64,000 nucleotides of DNA from Pelagibacterium sp. 26DY04 (GTDB taxonomy: Bacteria > Pseudomonadota > Alphaproteobacteria > Rhizobiales > Devosiaceae). The stretch lies in NCBI RefSeq assembly GCF_031202305.1, contig NZ_CP101731.1, positions 3,038,001 to 3,102,000 of the forward strand. Direction: 5' to 3'. The notes beneath the pieces were generated by a model. It ran no database searches and was not told where the DNA came from. It was given only the letters and a program-made list of their open reading frames with translations. This document shows positions 41,943 through 51,257 of the stretch, in pieces. The translations under genes and the position numbers were made by a program. Positions within the stretch are counted from its first letter, which is position 1. Every line of letters begins with the position of its first letter.

Positions 41943-43235
41943 ATGATAGAAATCGCTATCGTCGCGGGTCTGATCCTGCTCAACGGCGTGTTCGCCATGT
42001 CCGAACTCGCCATCGTCTCGTCCAGCAAGCCCTTGCTGAGATCCATGGCCGACCGTGGCCACCCCGGCGCCTCAGCAGCCGTCAAGCTGGCCGACGACCC
42101 CGGCCGCTTTCTCTCCACCGTGCAGATCGGCATTACGCTCATCGGCGTCGTGGCCGGTGCGTTTTCCGGCGCCACGCTTGGCGCCCAACTGACTGAAATC
42201 CTCATAGCCGCCGGCCTGCCCGGCGCTGCGGCATCCGCCTTGGGCTTTGGCGGCGTCGTGGTCGTCATCACCTATCTTTCCGTGGTCGTTGGCGAGCTGG
42301 TTCCCAAACAGTTCGCCTTGCGCAATGCCGAGCGCATGGCCTGCCTCGTCGCCCGGCCCATGGCGCTGCTCTCCAAGGTGGCCGCGCCCGTCGTCTGGCT
42401 GCTCGACGCTTCCACAAAGCTGATCTTCCGCCTGTTGGGAATGAGCGACTCCAACGAGGACCAGGTCACCGAGGAGGAGATCAAGTCGATCGTTGCCGAA
42501 GCGGCCGAAACCGGCGTCATCGAACGCGACGAAAAGCGCATGATCGCCGGCGTGCTGCGTCTGTCGGACCGCCGTGCCCGCGGCATCATGACCCCGCGCA
42601 CCGATGTGGAGATGATCGATTTCGACGACGATTTCGAAACCATCCGGTCCGAGCTAGCCCGCTTCAGGCATTCGCGCGTTCCGGTGTCGAGCGGCGAGAC
42701 CGACAACATCATCGGGGTGCTCGTGGTTCGGGAGTTTCTTGCAGCCCGGCCCGAGGACCATGCCGGCCTTCGCCGCCTGCTGCGCAAGCCCCAGGTCGTC
42801 CCCGACACCATGGGGGCGCTCGACGTGCTCGACGTTCTCCGCCGCGCCGCCTTTCCGCTGGCCTTGGTGCTTGACGAGTACGGGCATTTTGAAGGCCTCG
42901 TGACGCCTTCGGACCTGCTCGAAGCCATCGCCGGTGTCTTCCGCTCCGACCTGGAAGAAGGCGAGGCGGACGAAGCCGTTCAGCGCGAGGATGGCTCCTG
43001 GCTTCTGGCCGGCAGCCTCACCGCCGACGACCTCGCCGACCGCCTCGGCCTGCTGCTGCCGGAAAAGCGCGATTACCAGACCCTTGCCGGTTTCATGATC
43101 GACCGCCTGCAGCACCTGCCCACCACGGGCGAGGTTCTCGAAACCGACGGTTGGCGGCTCGAAATCGTCGATATGGACGGCCGCCGCGTCGACAAGGTGC
43201 TCGCAACGCCGGTGACCGCCGAGGCTGAGGCTTAA
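41943..43235 (+). CDS. CNNM/CorC-family transporter-like protein (hemolysin family)
   Basis: A protein of 430 residues. A CNNM (DUF21) membrane domain with four hydrophobic helices fills the first ~190 residues ('IVAGLILLNGVFAMSELAIV', 'FLSTVQIGITLIGVVAGAFS', 'VVVVITYLSVVVGELVPKQF'). A CBS pair follows (about 205-330, 'RRARGIMTPRTDVEMIDFD' to 'LVLDEYGHFEGLVTPSDLL') and then a CorC_HlyC domain ('DGSWLLAGSLTADDLADRL'). Relatives export Mg2+ or other cations or work in magnesium/cobalt homeostasis; 'hemolysin' is a historical name. Its stop overlaps that of the convergent TPK gene by two bases. Confidence 0.9.
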   Translation: MIEIAIVAGLILLNGVFAMSELAIVSSSKPLLRSMADRGHPGASAAVKLADDPGRFLSTVQIGITLIGVVAGAFSGATLGAQLTEILIAAGLPGAAASALGFGGVVVVITYLSVVVGELVPKQFALRNAERMACLVARPMALLSKVAAPVVWLLDASTKLIFRLLGMSDSNEDQVTEEEIKSIVAEAAETGVIERDEKRMIAGVLRLSDRRARGIMTPRTDVEMIDFDDDFETIRSELARFRHSRVPVSSGETDNIIGVLVVREFLAARPEDHAGLRRLLRKPQVVPDTMGALDVLDVLRRAAFPLALVLDEYGHFEGLVTPSDLLEAIAGVFRSDLEEGEADEAVQREDGSWLLAGSLTADDLADRLGLLLPEKRDYQTLAGFMIDRLQHLPTTGEVLETDGWRLEIVDMDGRRVDKVLATPVTAEAEA

Positions 43236-43909
43236 ATCACGGCGTCGAGCAGCTTTCGGTCCAAAATCAGCAGCCAGGGGTCTTGCACCCCTGGCGCCAC
43301 CTCGATCTCGATCCGATCCTCGGTGGCAAGGTTCGAGGTTCCGATCGCCTCGCCCTGCGCCATTTCCAATCCGTCCAGCCGATAGAGCAGCCCCTTCGAG
43401 CGCGCAAACCGCGTCCGCCCCAGCGGATAGATCGACACCCGCTCCCCGGCCCCAACGTCAAGCGCGATCGACCCGGCCACCCCCATGGCCAGATCATGGC
43501 CGTCGATCAAAATGATCCGCCGCTCATGGGCATACCGCGCCACCGCGTGCAGCGCCGCCAGCGTATGGTCGAACCGCCCGCCGGTCATCCCGATGGCCAG
43601 GGTGATCGGCGCCCGCGTCGAATAGAGGCATTTCTCGAAATCGGTGGTGTCCTGCTCGGCCAGCGTCAAAACCCGCGTGCGGCCGGAAAAGCGAGCGCTG
43701 TCGGCCACCGAATCCATGTCGCCAATCACCGCGTCCGGCACGAGCCCCGCCGCCAGAACGATATCGCCGCCCCTGTCGGCCCCCACGATGCCCTCCGCAA
43801 GCGCCGCGAGCCGTTCGAGCATCTCCGGCTCCACGCTCCCGCCCCCCACGATGAGCAGCATGCCATTGAACCGGAGCGGCAGGCCCTCTCCCCCGGCGCT
43901 CTCTTGCAC
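43232..43909 (-). CDS. Thiamine diphosphokinase (thiamine pyrophosphokinase)
   Basis: A protein of 225 residues if it begins at the GTG at 43909, which has AAGG six bases before it; an ATG at 43861 is also possible. It transfers pyrophosphate from ATP to thiamine to make TPP. Catalytic-domain marks: 'EGIVGADRGGDIVLAAGLVP', 'DAVIGDMDSVAD' (Asp-rich), 'LAEQDTTDFEKCLYS', and 'LAIGMTGGRFDHTLAALHAV'. The C-terminal beta domain includes 'GERVSIYPLGRTRFARSKGL'. It is divergent from thiBPQ across a TPP riboswitch, so thiamine uptake and activation are encoded back to back. Confidence 0.9.
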   Translation of the reverse strand: MQESAGGEGLPLRFNGMLLIVGGGSVEPEMLERLAALAEGIVGADRGGDIVLAAGLVPDAVIGDMDSVADSARFSGRTRVLTLAEQDTTDFEKCLYSTRAPITLAIGMTGGRFDHTLAALHAVARYAHERRIILIDGHDLAMGVAGSIALDVGAGERVSIYPLGRTRFARSKGLLYRLDGLEMAQGEAIGTSNLATEDRIEIEVAPGVQDPWLLILDRKLLDAVI

Positions 43910-43937
43910 TGAACCTTGGACGCCTATAGTCTCGCCT

Positions 43938-44035
43938 CGTCTCGCTGGGGTGTCCGTCCGAAAGGACGGGCTGAGAAAAACCCATGGAACCTGAACCAGG
44001 TCATGCTGGCGGAGGAAGTTCGAGATGGCAAGGGC
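43938..44035 (+). ncRNA. TPP riboswitch (THI element) upstream of thiB
   Basis: The core elements are in order: GCTGGGGTG (43944-43952), the P3 hairpin GTCCGTCC-GAAA-GGACGGGC, CTGAGA (43971-43976), AACCC, GAACCTGAACC (43987-43997), and AGGTCATGCTGGCGGAGG (43998-44015). They match the THI-box consensus (CTGAGA and GAACCTGA with the TGC-GG core). It should bind TPP and shut off thiBPQ, probably by occluding the start or causing early termination. It is transcribed from the same strand as thiB and lies 92 bases before its start. Confidence 0.93.
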
Positions 44036-44127
44036 TCTCAATGCGCCCTCCATACGCTCACCTTTCCCCTCGTCCATTTATGGCCGCAACAAAGGCTTGG
44101 CGCTTGCGCCCGAAATCGAGGAAATCG

Positions 44128-45135
44128 ATGATCGTTTCGCTTAAAAAAGCCCTGTGTGCGGTTGCGCTGGGAGCCCTCGCGCTTCCCGCGTCCGCCCAGG
44201 ATAATCCCACCCTCACCATCTACACCTACGATGCCTTCGCCGCCGATTGGGGCCCCGCCCCGGCGCTTAAGGAGGGCTTTGAAGCCCAATGCGCCTGCAC
44301 GCTGAACTTCGTTTCCGCCGAGGACTCCATCTCCGCCCTGCGCCGCGTCCAGCTCGAAGGCGAAACCACCGAGGCCGATATCGTCCTCGGCCTCGATACC
44401 GCCACCATCGGCGAGGGCAAGGCCACGGGCCTTTTCACCGAACACACCCTGGACCTGCCCGAGTTCGAGCTGCCCATCGAATGGACCGATGAGGTCTTCG
44501 TGCCCGTCGACTACGGCTATTTCGCCTTCGTCTACGATTCAGAAGCCCTGCCCACCCCACCCGCCAATTTCGAAGAGCTGATCGCGCTTCCCGAAGACTT
44601 CAAGATCGTCATCCAGGACCCGCGCTCCTCGACCCCCGGCCTGGGCCTCATCCTCTGGATCAAGGCCGCCTATGGCGATGGCGCCGCCGAGATCTGGGAG
44701 GGCCTCGCCCCCCATGTCCTCACCGTCACCACCGGCTGGTCGGAATCCTACGATCTGTTCCTGGCCGGCGAAGCCGATATGGTGCTTTCCTACACCACCT
44801 CCCCCGCCTATCACGTGATCGCCGAAGGCGAGGACCGCTACAAGGCCGCCAGGTTCGACGAGGGCCATTACACCCAGATCGAGGTCGCCGGCATTCTCGC
44901 CTCCAGCCCCGACCAGGAGCTGGCCCGGCAGTTCCTCGCCTACCTCGTAACCCCCGAGGCCCAGGCCGCCCTGCCCGAAACCAACTGGATGTACCCGGTG
45001 CTCGAGCCCGAAGGCGGCCTCAATCCCGGCTTTGCCGAGATGATCGACCCCGCCCCCGCGCTCCTGCTCGATGCCGACGAGGTCACCGCCAACACGCGCG
45101 CCTGGATCGACGAAGCCTTCGCGAACCTGAGGTAG
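44128..45135 (+). CDS. thiB: Thiamine ABC transporter substrate-binding protein ThiB
   Basis: A protein of 335 residues with a signal peptide (MIVSLKKALCAVALGALALP, cleavage ASA-Q). It should bind thiamine or its phosphates in the periplasm and hand them to ThiPQ. The fold is the type II periplasmic binding protein: 'LTIYTYDAFAADWGPAP', 'EADIVLGLDTATIG', 'DYGYFAFVYDSEALP', 'VTTGWSESYDLFLAGEADM' and 'LPETNWMYPVLEPE'. I chose the ATG at 44128 (GAGG nine bases before it); the frame upstream passes through the riboswitch. ThiP begins five bases after it. Confidence 0.93.
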   Translation: MIVSLKKALCAVALGALALPASAQDNPTLTIYTYDAFAADWGPAPALKEGFEAQCACTLNFVSAEDSISALRRVQLEGETTEADIVLGLDTATIGEGKATGLFTEHTLDLPEFELPIEWTDEVFVPVDYGYFAFVYDSEALPTPPANFEELIALPEDFKIVIQDPRSSTPGLGLILWIKAAYGDGAAEIWEGLAPHVLTVTTGWSESYDLFLAGEADMVLSYTTSPAYHVIAEGEDRYKAARFDEGHYTQIEVAGILASSPDQELARQFLAYLVTPEAQAALPETNWMYPVLEPEGGLNPGFAEMIDPAPALLLDADEVTANTRAWIDEAFANLR

Positions 45136-45140
45136 AACAA

Positions 45141-46739
45141 GTGGCCGGGACAGCTCCAACCTGGCGTCCCGGCCGCCGCATTGCCGGCGCTCTGATCGCC
45201 GCCGCCATCGCCGTTCTGATCGCCGCCCTGCTGATCGCCCTCTGGATCGCCGGGCAGCGTTTCCCCAGCACGGGTTCCAGCGTTGCCGGCATCGGCAGCA
45301 TCGTCGCCATGGCGGCCATCCAGGCCAGCCTCTCCACCATCCTCTCGATCCTCGCCGGCCTGATCCTCGCCTGGACGCTCGACAGGCTGCGCTTTCCCGG
45401 CCGCGGCCTGGTCATCGGCCTGCTCTCGACCGCGCTTGTCATGCCGTCCCTGGTGATCGTTTCGGGGCTGCTGGCCATCTGGGGCCGAAATGGCTGGGTC
45501 AATCTCCTGCTCGCCCCCTTCGGGCTCGAAACCGGTTCTTCGATCTTCGGCCTCTGGGGGATCGTTACCGCCCATGTGGTGCTCAACGGCGCCTTTTCGG
45601 CCCGCATCTTCATCGACAGGCTCGCCGCCATCCCGCCCGAAAAGCTCAAGCTCGGCCGCAGCCTGGGTTTAGACCCGCTCCAACGCCTCGCGATCATCGA
45701 TTTGCCCGCCCTGGCCTCGTCCATCCCCGGCGTGGCGGCGACAATCTTCCTTCTCTGCTTTACCAGCTTTCCCGTCGTGCTCACCCTGGGCGGCGGCCCC
45801 GCCAACCAGACGCTGGAGGTCGCCATCTACGAAGCGGTCCGGCTCGATTTCGATCTCGGCGCCGCCGTCAATCTCGCCCTTGTCCAGCTCCTCATCTGCG
45901 CCATGATCATCATCCCCGCGACCACCCTCGCCCCCGCCGCCACGCTTTTCGGCGCCCGTGCCGGCATCCATTGGCCCGAGAGGGGCTGGCTCGCCGCCCT
46001 TCAGGTGGTCCTGCTCATCGTCCTGCTCTTGGGCTTTCTCGCTCCCCTCGCCGGCGTCCTGGGCGAAGGGCTGGCCGCCATCGCCCCCGTCCTCGCCCAA
46101 CCGGCCTTCTGGCACGCCACAACCACCAGCCTTGTCATCGGCACCCTCAGCGCCCTCCTGGCGGTCGGCCTCGGCATCGCGCTGGGCATGGCCCGCGCCC
46201 TCCAGCCCCATGGCACGCTTGGCCGGGCGCTGCTCGGCTTTCCGGTCTTTGCCTATCTCGCCGTCCCCGCCGTCGTGCTCTCGCTGGGCTTTTTCCTCCT
46301 TGCCCGGTTGACCGGCCTCCCGCCCATACGGGTTGCCCCGGTGGTGCTGATCCTCGCCAACGCGCTTTTGGCCTTGCCTTTCGTCTTCGCCACGCTCGCG
46401 CCGCCTCTGGAAGCGCTCGCCCTGCGCCACCGCCGCGTCATCCGCGCCCTCGGCCTTTCCGCCTTCACCCAATGGCGCCGCATCGAATGGCCGCTGATCG
46501 GCCAGCCCGTGGGCTACGCGCTGGCCATCGCCTTCGTCTTTTCCCTGGGCGATCTCGGCGTCATCTCGCTGTTCGGCACGTCCGAGTTCTCCACGCTCCC
46601 CTGGCTGATGTATCGAGCCTTCGGCGCCTATCGCACCAATGATGCCGAAGCGATCGCGGCCATTCTCTTGCTGCTCTCGGTGTCCGCCTTCATCCTCATT
46701 CCCAAGCTTGTGGACCGGTTGACCAATGCTCGAGATTGA
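45141..46739 (+). CDS. thiP: Thiamine ABC transporter permease ThiP
   Basis: A protein of 532 residues and about twelve membrane helices, the double-length permease typical of ThiP. It carries two binding-protein-dependent transport loops: 'RSLGLDPLQRLAIIDLPALA' in the first half and 'RALGLSAFTQWRRIEWPLIG' in the second, the EAA motifs that contact ThiQ. It starts at a GTG preceded by AACCTGAGGTAG, five bases after thiB. The C-terminal end overlaps thiQ by 14 bases, so the three genes form one translation-coupled operon. Confidence 0.92.
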   Translation: MAGTAPTWRPGRRIAGALIAAAIAVLIAALLIALWIAGQRFPSTGSSVAGIGSIVAMAAIQASLSTILSILAGLILAWTLDRLRFPGRGLVIGLLSTALVMPSLVIVSGLLAIWGRNGWVNLLLAPFGLETGSSIFGLWGIVTAHVVLNGAFSARIFIDRLAAIPPEKLKLGRSLGLDPLQRLAIIDLPALASSIPGVAATIFLLCFTSFPVVLTLGGGPANQTLEVAIYEAVRLDFDLGAAVNLALVQLLICAMIIIPATTLAPAATLFGARAGIHWPERGWLAALQVVLLIVLLLGFLAPLAGVLGEGLAAIAPVLAQPAFWHATTTSLVIGTLSALLAVGLGIALGMARALQPHGTLGRALLGFPVFAYLAVPAVVLSLGFFLLARLTGLPPIRVAPVVLILANALLALPFVFATLAPPLEALALRHRRVIRALGLSAFTQWRRIEWPLIGQPVGYALAIAFVFSLGDLGVISLFGTSEFSTLPWLMYRAFGAYRTNDAEAIAAILLLLSVSAFILIPKLVDRLTNARD

Positions 46740-47358
46740 CCGCCTCACCTTCCGCTATCCGGGCGGTGATACCGAATTTTCGTTCGAGATGAGCATCCAG
46801 GCCGGAGAGATCGTCGGACTGGTCGGTCCATCGGGCGCGGGCAAATCGACGCTTTTCGATCTGATCGCCGGCTTTCTCGACCCCGCCTCCGGCGACATCC
46901 GCCTCAATGGCGCTTCGATCCTCGCCCGCCCGCCGGAAGAACGCCCGGTATCGATTCTTTTTCAGGCCGATAATGTGTTCGATCACCTTTCGGCCGGCGC
47001 CAATGTGGCGCTGGGGCTCGGCGGCCGCGCCCGTGCCGATGACCGGCGGGTGATCGAAGCCCTCGACCGCATGGATCTGCCCGGCCTTGCCTCCCGCCGC
47101 GCCGATCGCCTCTCGGGCGGCCAGAAACAGCGCGTCGCGCTGGCGCGCACGCTCCTGCGCAACCGACCGATCCTGTTGCTGGACGAGCCCTTCACCGGGC
47201 TGGACCCGCAGACCATCATTCCCATTCGTGATCTGATAGCGCGGCTGGTGCGGGAGAATGGCTGGCACGCCATCATCGTCTCGCACCAGGCCGAAGATGT
47301 CGCCGCCCTGGCGGCAAAGACCTATCGCATTGAAGGCGGCAGGACCGTAGCCGCTTAG
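46726..47358 (+). CDS. thiQ: Thiamine ABC transporter ATP-binding protein ThiQ
   Basis: A protein of 210 residues and one ABC ATPase domain: Walker A 'VGLVGPSGAGKSTLFDL', Q-loop 'ILFQADNVFDHLSAGANV', signature 'RLSGGQKQRVALARTLL', Walker B 'RPILLLDEPFTGLDP', and H-loop 'HAIIVSHQAEDV'. The QADNVFDH Q-loop segment is typical of ThiQ. It should energise ThiP. It starts inside thiP and is the last gene before the repeat at 47356. The operon as a whole is under the TPP riboswitch at 43938. Confidence 0.93.
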   Translation: MLEIDRLTFRYPGGDTEFSFEMSIQAGEIVGLVGPSGAGKSTLFDLIAGFLDPASGDIRLNGASILARPPEERPVSILFQADNVFDHLSAGANVALGLGGRARADDRRVIEALDRMDLPGLASRRADRLSGGQKQRVALARTLLRNRPILLLDEPFTGLDPQTIIPIRDLIARLVRENGWHAIIVSHQAEDVAALAAKTYRIEGGRTVAA

Positions 47359-47427
47359 ACCGTTCCACAAAAGCATGTCCCCGGCTTGGGCCGGGGACGG
47401 TATCACTTTGTGGTTCGGAAACGCGAC
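47356..47427. repeat. Single copy of the dispersed intergenic repeat
   Basis: CAAAAGCATGTCC and GGTTCGGAAACGCGAC match the first unit at 33507-33600. GTCCCCGGC (47377-47385) and GCCGGGGAC (47390-47398) form a perfect 9-bp hairpin with loop TTGG. It lies between thiQ and the convergent 778-residue gene, so it may also terminate transcription. Confidence 0.65.
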
Positions 47428-47440
47428 GAGGCTGAAATGC

Positions 47441-49777
47441 CTAGGCGTCGGTCGCGTCCACGGCCGGCGCTGCGTCCTCGGCAGCGGGAGCGGCCTCCTC
47501 TTGGGCCGGCGCCTCGGCTTCCGCATCGAGCGCCGCCCAGGCAGCCAGCACGTCCTCGAAAATCGCTTCGCCGTCCTGGCCTTTTTCCAGCGTCAGGATG
47601 GCGCGCCGCCCCGTTCCATAGACCATGGCGAGGTCCACCCAGGCCCGCTCGGTCAGAAGCTCGATATTGTTCTCCACATCGATCTCGCTGGCGCTCGAAA
47701 GCGCGAACAGGAACGAATTGCCCACGATGCGCGCCGACGCACCGGTCAGCGGCTGGCCCTGCACCAATTCCTCGTCCTTGAGCAACACCCCAGGTAAATT
47801 GGCGATCGAGCCGCCGATAAAGCTCTCGGCAACCGTGAAATTGACTTCCATCAAATGGCTCGCCGGCAGATTGGCATCCGCATTGCGGCGCAAGAGCACC
47901 TCGACTTCCAGATTGCGCGCCGGAATGGAGGCGTCGGCGATGATCGTGGGATGCCCCAGCTCGTCGGTGCCGCGCGACCACTCGACGCTTCCCGAATAGG
48001 GAACGGCCCCGGTCGAACCGCCGGTCTGTTCCTCGAGCAGCAGCGATTGCGCGCCTTCGGTCGAAAGCGCGATGCCGGGCTCCTCGAGCATTTCCGCATC
48101 CGGCTCGATGGGGGATTGGGCTTCCGCCGGCAGCCGATCCTCGAACGTCGCCTCGGGCTCGGCCTGGGCCGGACTCGGGGTTTCGGTTTCGGAAAAGGGA
48201 AGTTCTTCCCCCGGCATGGTCGATCCGCTGACCTCGCCGCTGGCCGAGGGCACTTCCGGGGTGGTGTTGGTCGCAGGGTTCTGCGCCTCCGTTTCCGCCG
48301 GAGGCGTGGTCTCGGGGGTTTCGGGCACTTCGGCTTCCGCCACCTCGGTGGTCGGTTCGGTCTGGCCCTGGGCGAAAAGCGCGTTGAGGTCGATATAGCC
48401 CTCGCGCCAGGCCCAATAGCCCGCGACCCCGCCGCCGCCGAGCAGCAGCACCGAGATCACGAGGAATATGGTAAAGGCCCCGAAGCCGCCGGACCGTTCG
48501 CCGCGCTCCTCGCCCGCTTCCCCGGCTGGCGCTGCTTCCTCGGCCGGTTCCTGTTCCGCATCGGCGGTTTCCGTGGTTTCCCCGCGTGCTTCACGGTCGA
48601 GCGCGGCGATAGCCCGGTCTATGGCCACCTGGGCGTCGGAGATTTCCGGGCGGCTGATGATGCCCGGTTCGAGCTCCACTTCGCGTACGCTCGACATCGC
48701 CGTTTCCGGCTCGGACGGCTGGGCGGCCGTCCCGCCCAGCGGGCGCCCGTGCATGTCGACCAGCGATACGGTGCTGCGCGGCTCGGCCTGCGCTTCGGAA
48801 AGAATGAAATGCCGCTCGCTCGATGGCGTCGGCTCGGGCTCGAAGGCGCTCCGTTCGGGGAGCGGCGAAAACGGAATGACGCGGTTGTCCTCGTGGGGCG
48901 ACACCGGCTCCACCGGCTGGCTCTCACCCGACTGCGCCGCCCGCTCGGCCGATGCGATGATGTCTTCGATCGAGCCGGCCCGGTATGGCGCAGGCTCTTG
49001 CTCCTCGGGCGTTTCCGGCGTCGGCTCCCAGGCAATCTCGGGCTCCTCGGCCTCCGGAACATCGTCGCCGGGCTGCTCCGGCTCAACCTCTTGCTCGGGC
49101 TCGACGAACGCATCGCTCTCGGGGCGAGTGTCGAACCGGTCGTCTTCGTCGATAATGACCTGCTCATCCTCGCGCGACCACACAGGCTCGGGCTCGACGA
49201 TGTCGGTTTCCCCATCGTCCAGGCGCGGCTCTTCCGGCTCTACCCGCTCCCCCTCGGCCTCCGGCTCGAAATCTTCGGCCGGCGGGGCCTCGAAATCGTC
49301 GGGCTCAAGCTCAGGCTCAGGCTCAAGCTCAGGCTCGGGTTCGCGCTCCGGTCCGGCTTCCGGGTCTAACTCCGGCTCCGGCTCCAGTTCCGGCGCGTGC
49401 TCGGGCTCGGCCAGATAGTCTTCTTCGGCTCGCGGCTCCTCGGCAACCGGCTCATCGACAACCGGCTCGTCCGAGTAAGCCTCCTCATAGGCTTCCTGCT
49501 CGGCGGTCGCCTCGGCCATCGGCTCGGGCTCGACCTCCTCGACGGCACGGAACCGGCCCAGAAGCTTTTCGGTCGCTTCGTGCTCGACCTCGCGAATACA
49601 ATCTTCGAGATTGAGACGGTGAGTGGTGATTTCGCGCGCCGGCAGTGGTGGCTCGATGGCACGCAATTGTGCGACAAGGGCACTGCGCGCTTTCTCATAG
49701 ACTGCTCGGCGATTGGCACCGGTATTTTCCGGCAGGGCATCGATCGCCTTGCGCAAGAGTTCGCGATAGTCGGCCAT
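47441..49777 (-). CDS. Long Glu/Pro-rich single-pass membrane protein, function unknown
   Basis: A protein of 778 residues that I cannot name. The N-terminal ~75 residues form a small helical domain ('YRELLRKAIDALPENTGANR', 'RRAVYEKARSALVAQLRAIE') seen at the start of many alphaproteobacterial hypotheticals. About 80-420 is very acidic and repetitive (EPEPELEPEPELEPDDFEAP and similar). One membrane helix lies near 434-455 ('AFTIFLVISVLLLGGGGVAG'). The C-terminal ~170 residues are a folded domain ('GSVEWSRGTDELGHPTIIAD', 'LEVEVLLRRNADANLPASHL') on the other side. It is 60 bases downstream of purA, same strand. Confidence 0.8.
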   Translation of the reverse strand: MADYRELLRKAIDALPENTGANRRAVYEKARSALVAQLRAIEPPLPAREITTHRLNLEDCIREVEHEATEKLLGRFRAVEEVEPEPMAEATAEQEAYEEAYSDEPVVDEPVAEEPRAEEDYLAEPEHAPELEPEPELDPEAGPEREPEPELEPEPELEPDDFEAPPAEDFEPEAEGERVEPEEPRLDDGETDIVEPEPVWSREDEQVIIDEDDRFDTRPESDAFVEPEQEVEPEQPGDDVPEAEEPEIAWEPTPETPEEQEPAPYRAGSIEDIIASAERAAQSGESQPVEPVSPHEDNRVIPFSPLPERSAFEPEPTPSSERHFILSEAQAEPRSTVSLVDMHGRPLGGTAAQPSEPETAMSSVREVELEPGIISRPEISDAQVAIDRAIAALDREARGETTETADAEQEPAEEAAPAGEAGEERGERSGGFGAFTIFLVISVLLLGGGGVAGYWAWREGYIDLNALFAQGQTEPTTEVAEAEVPETPETTPPAETEAQNPATNTTPEVPSASGEVSGSTMPGEELPFSETETPSPAQAEPEATFEDRLPAEAQSPIEPDAEMLEEPGIALSTEGAQSLLLEEQTGGSTGAVPYSGSVEWSRGTDELGHPTIIADASIPARNLEVEVLLRRNADANLPASHLMEVNFTVAESFIGGSIANLPGVLLKDEELVQGQPLTGASARIVGNSFLFALSSASEIDVENNIELLTERAWVDLAMVYGTGRRAILTLEKGQDGEAIFEDVLAAWAALDAEAEAPAQEEAAPAAEDAAPAVDATDA

Positions 49778-49837
49778 TATCTACTCAATGTCACTTTCTG
49801 CCGGCGGTATAACAAAATTGTTTTTAAACAAGAAAAC

Positions 49838-51127
49838 TCAATCTTGAAACGGGTCCTGGACCAAAATCGTGTCTTCGCGTTCCGGGCTTGTCGACAACAT
49901 GGCGACCGTGGCCCCGATCAATTCTTCCACCCGCCGCACATATTTGATCGCCTGGGCCGGCAGATCCGCCCAACTCCGGGCGCCGGCGGTGGTTTCCTTC
50001 CAGCCTTCCAGCGTTTCATAAATGGGCTTGACTCGACTTTGTGCCCCCATTGAGGCAGGCAGATGGTCGATGCGCTGCCCGTCGAGTTCATAAGCGACAC
50101 AGACCTTGATCTCGTCGAGCCCGTCGAGCACGTCGAGCTTGGTGAGCGCGATGCCGTGGATGCCCGAAGTGCGCACCGTCTGACGCACGATCACCGCATC
50201 GAACCAGCCGCAACGCCGCTTGCGGCCGGTGACCACGCCGAATTCATGCCCCTTCTCGCCCAGGAACTGGCCGATTTCATTGTTCTGCTCGGTCGGGAAC
50301 GGCCCCTCGCCCACCCGCGTGGTGTAGGCCTTGGTGATCCCCAGCACATAATCGATGGCCGCCGGCCCCAGCCCCGATCCCGGCGCTGCCTGTCCCGCGA
50401 CCGTGTTGGAAGATGTCACGAACGGATAGGTGCCGTGATCGTTGTCCAGCAATGCCCCCTGCGCGCCCTCGAACAGGATGCGCTCCCCACGCCGCCGCCG
50501 CTCGTCGAGCAATTCCCACACCCGGTCCATGAACGGCAGGATCTTGTCGGCCACCGCCATCAGTTCCCCGTGGATAGCCTCGGACGAAATTTCTTCCGCC
50601 CCCATGCCGCGCCGCAGCGCGTTATGGTGCGTCAAAAGCCGCTCGATCTTGTCCATGAGCGTTTCGGGCTCGGAAAGGTCGCACACCCGGATGGCGCGGC
50701 GGCCCACCTTGTCCTCATAGGCCGGCCCGATACCGCGCCGGGTCGTGCCGATCTTGAGGCCGGAATTGGAATCCTCGCGCAGCGCATCGAGTTCGCGGTG
50801 CAGCGACAGGATCAGCGGCGCGTTCTCGGCAACGCGCAGAACCTCGGGTGTGATCGAAACTCCCTGGGTGCTCAGCTTTTCGATCTCGGCCACGAAATGG
50901 TGCGGATCGACCACCACGCCATTGCCGATCACCGAGAACTTGCCCCGCACCAGCCCTGAGGGCAGCAGCGAAAGCTTGTAGCTCACCCCGTCGATCACCA
51001 GCGTGTGGCCGGCATTGTGCCCGCCCTGGTAGCGCACCACCACGTCGGCGCGTTCGGAAAGCCAGTCAACGATCTTGCCCTTGCCCTCGTCGCCCCATTG
51101 GGAGCCGACCACCACAACATTCGCCAT
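49838..51127 (-). CDS. purA: Adenylosuccinate synthetase PurA
   Basis: A protein of 429 residues, normal for the family. It joins IMP and aspartate using GTP in AMP synthesis. The start '[20 protein letters not shown]' holds the phosphate-binding loop with Asp13-like catalytic residue. Other marks: '[18 protein letters not shown]', '[20 protein letters not shown]' and '[19 protein letters not shown]'. I chose the ATG at 51127; the frame extends to 51313 but the first 62 residues are not PurA-like and cross into the upstream region. It is divergent from the DMT transporter. Confidence 0.96.
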   Translation of the reverse strand: MANVVVVGSQWGDEGKGKIVDWLSERADVVVRYQGGHNAGHTLVIDGVSYKLSLLPSGLVRGKFSVIGNGVVVDPHHFVAEIEKLSTQGVSITPEVLRVAENAPLILSLHRELDALREDSNSGLKIGTTRRGIGPAYEDKVGRRAIRVCDLSEPETLMDKIERLLTHHNALRRGMGAEEISSEAIHGELMAVADKILPFMDRVWELLDERRRRGERILFEGAQGALLDNDHGTYPFVTSSNTVAGQAAPGSGLGPAAIDYVLGITKAYTTRVGEGPFPTEQNNEIGQFLGEKGHEFGVVTGRKRRCGWFDAVIVRQTVRTSGIHGIALTKLDVLDGLDEIKVCVAYELDGQRIDHLPASMGAQSRVKPIYETLEGWKETTAGARSWADLPAQAIKYVRRVEELIGATVAMLSTSPEREDTILVQDPFQD

Positions 51128-51257
51128 TTGCGCTAGCTTTCCTTTTCGTGTCCGAGGTTCCGCCGGTGAATGCCCCGCGGCGGCCATTGGCGCTTTTGGT
51201 CTTCGCCAAGGGCCGAAACGCTGATAAGTCCGGGCTCTATAAAGCACAAGGCCCGAT

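Noticed and set aside
43984..44127. N-terminal extension of thiB through the riboswitch
   Set aside because: The sequence is explained by the TPP riboswitch, and the signal peptide begins at 44128.
47855..49369. 504-codon open frame antisense to the Glu/Pro-rich gene
   Set aside because: Arg/Gly-rich and repetitive, produced by reading the opposite strand of the EP repeats; no start site or family.
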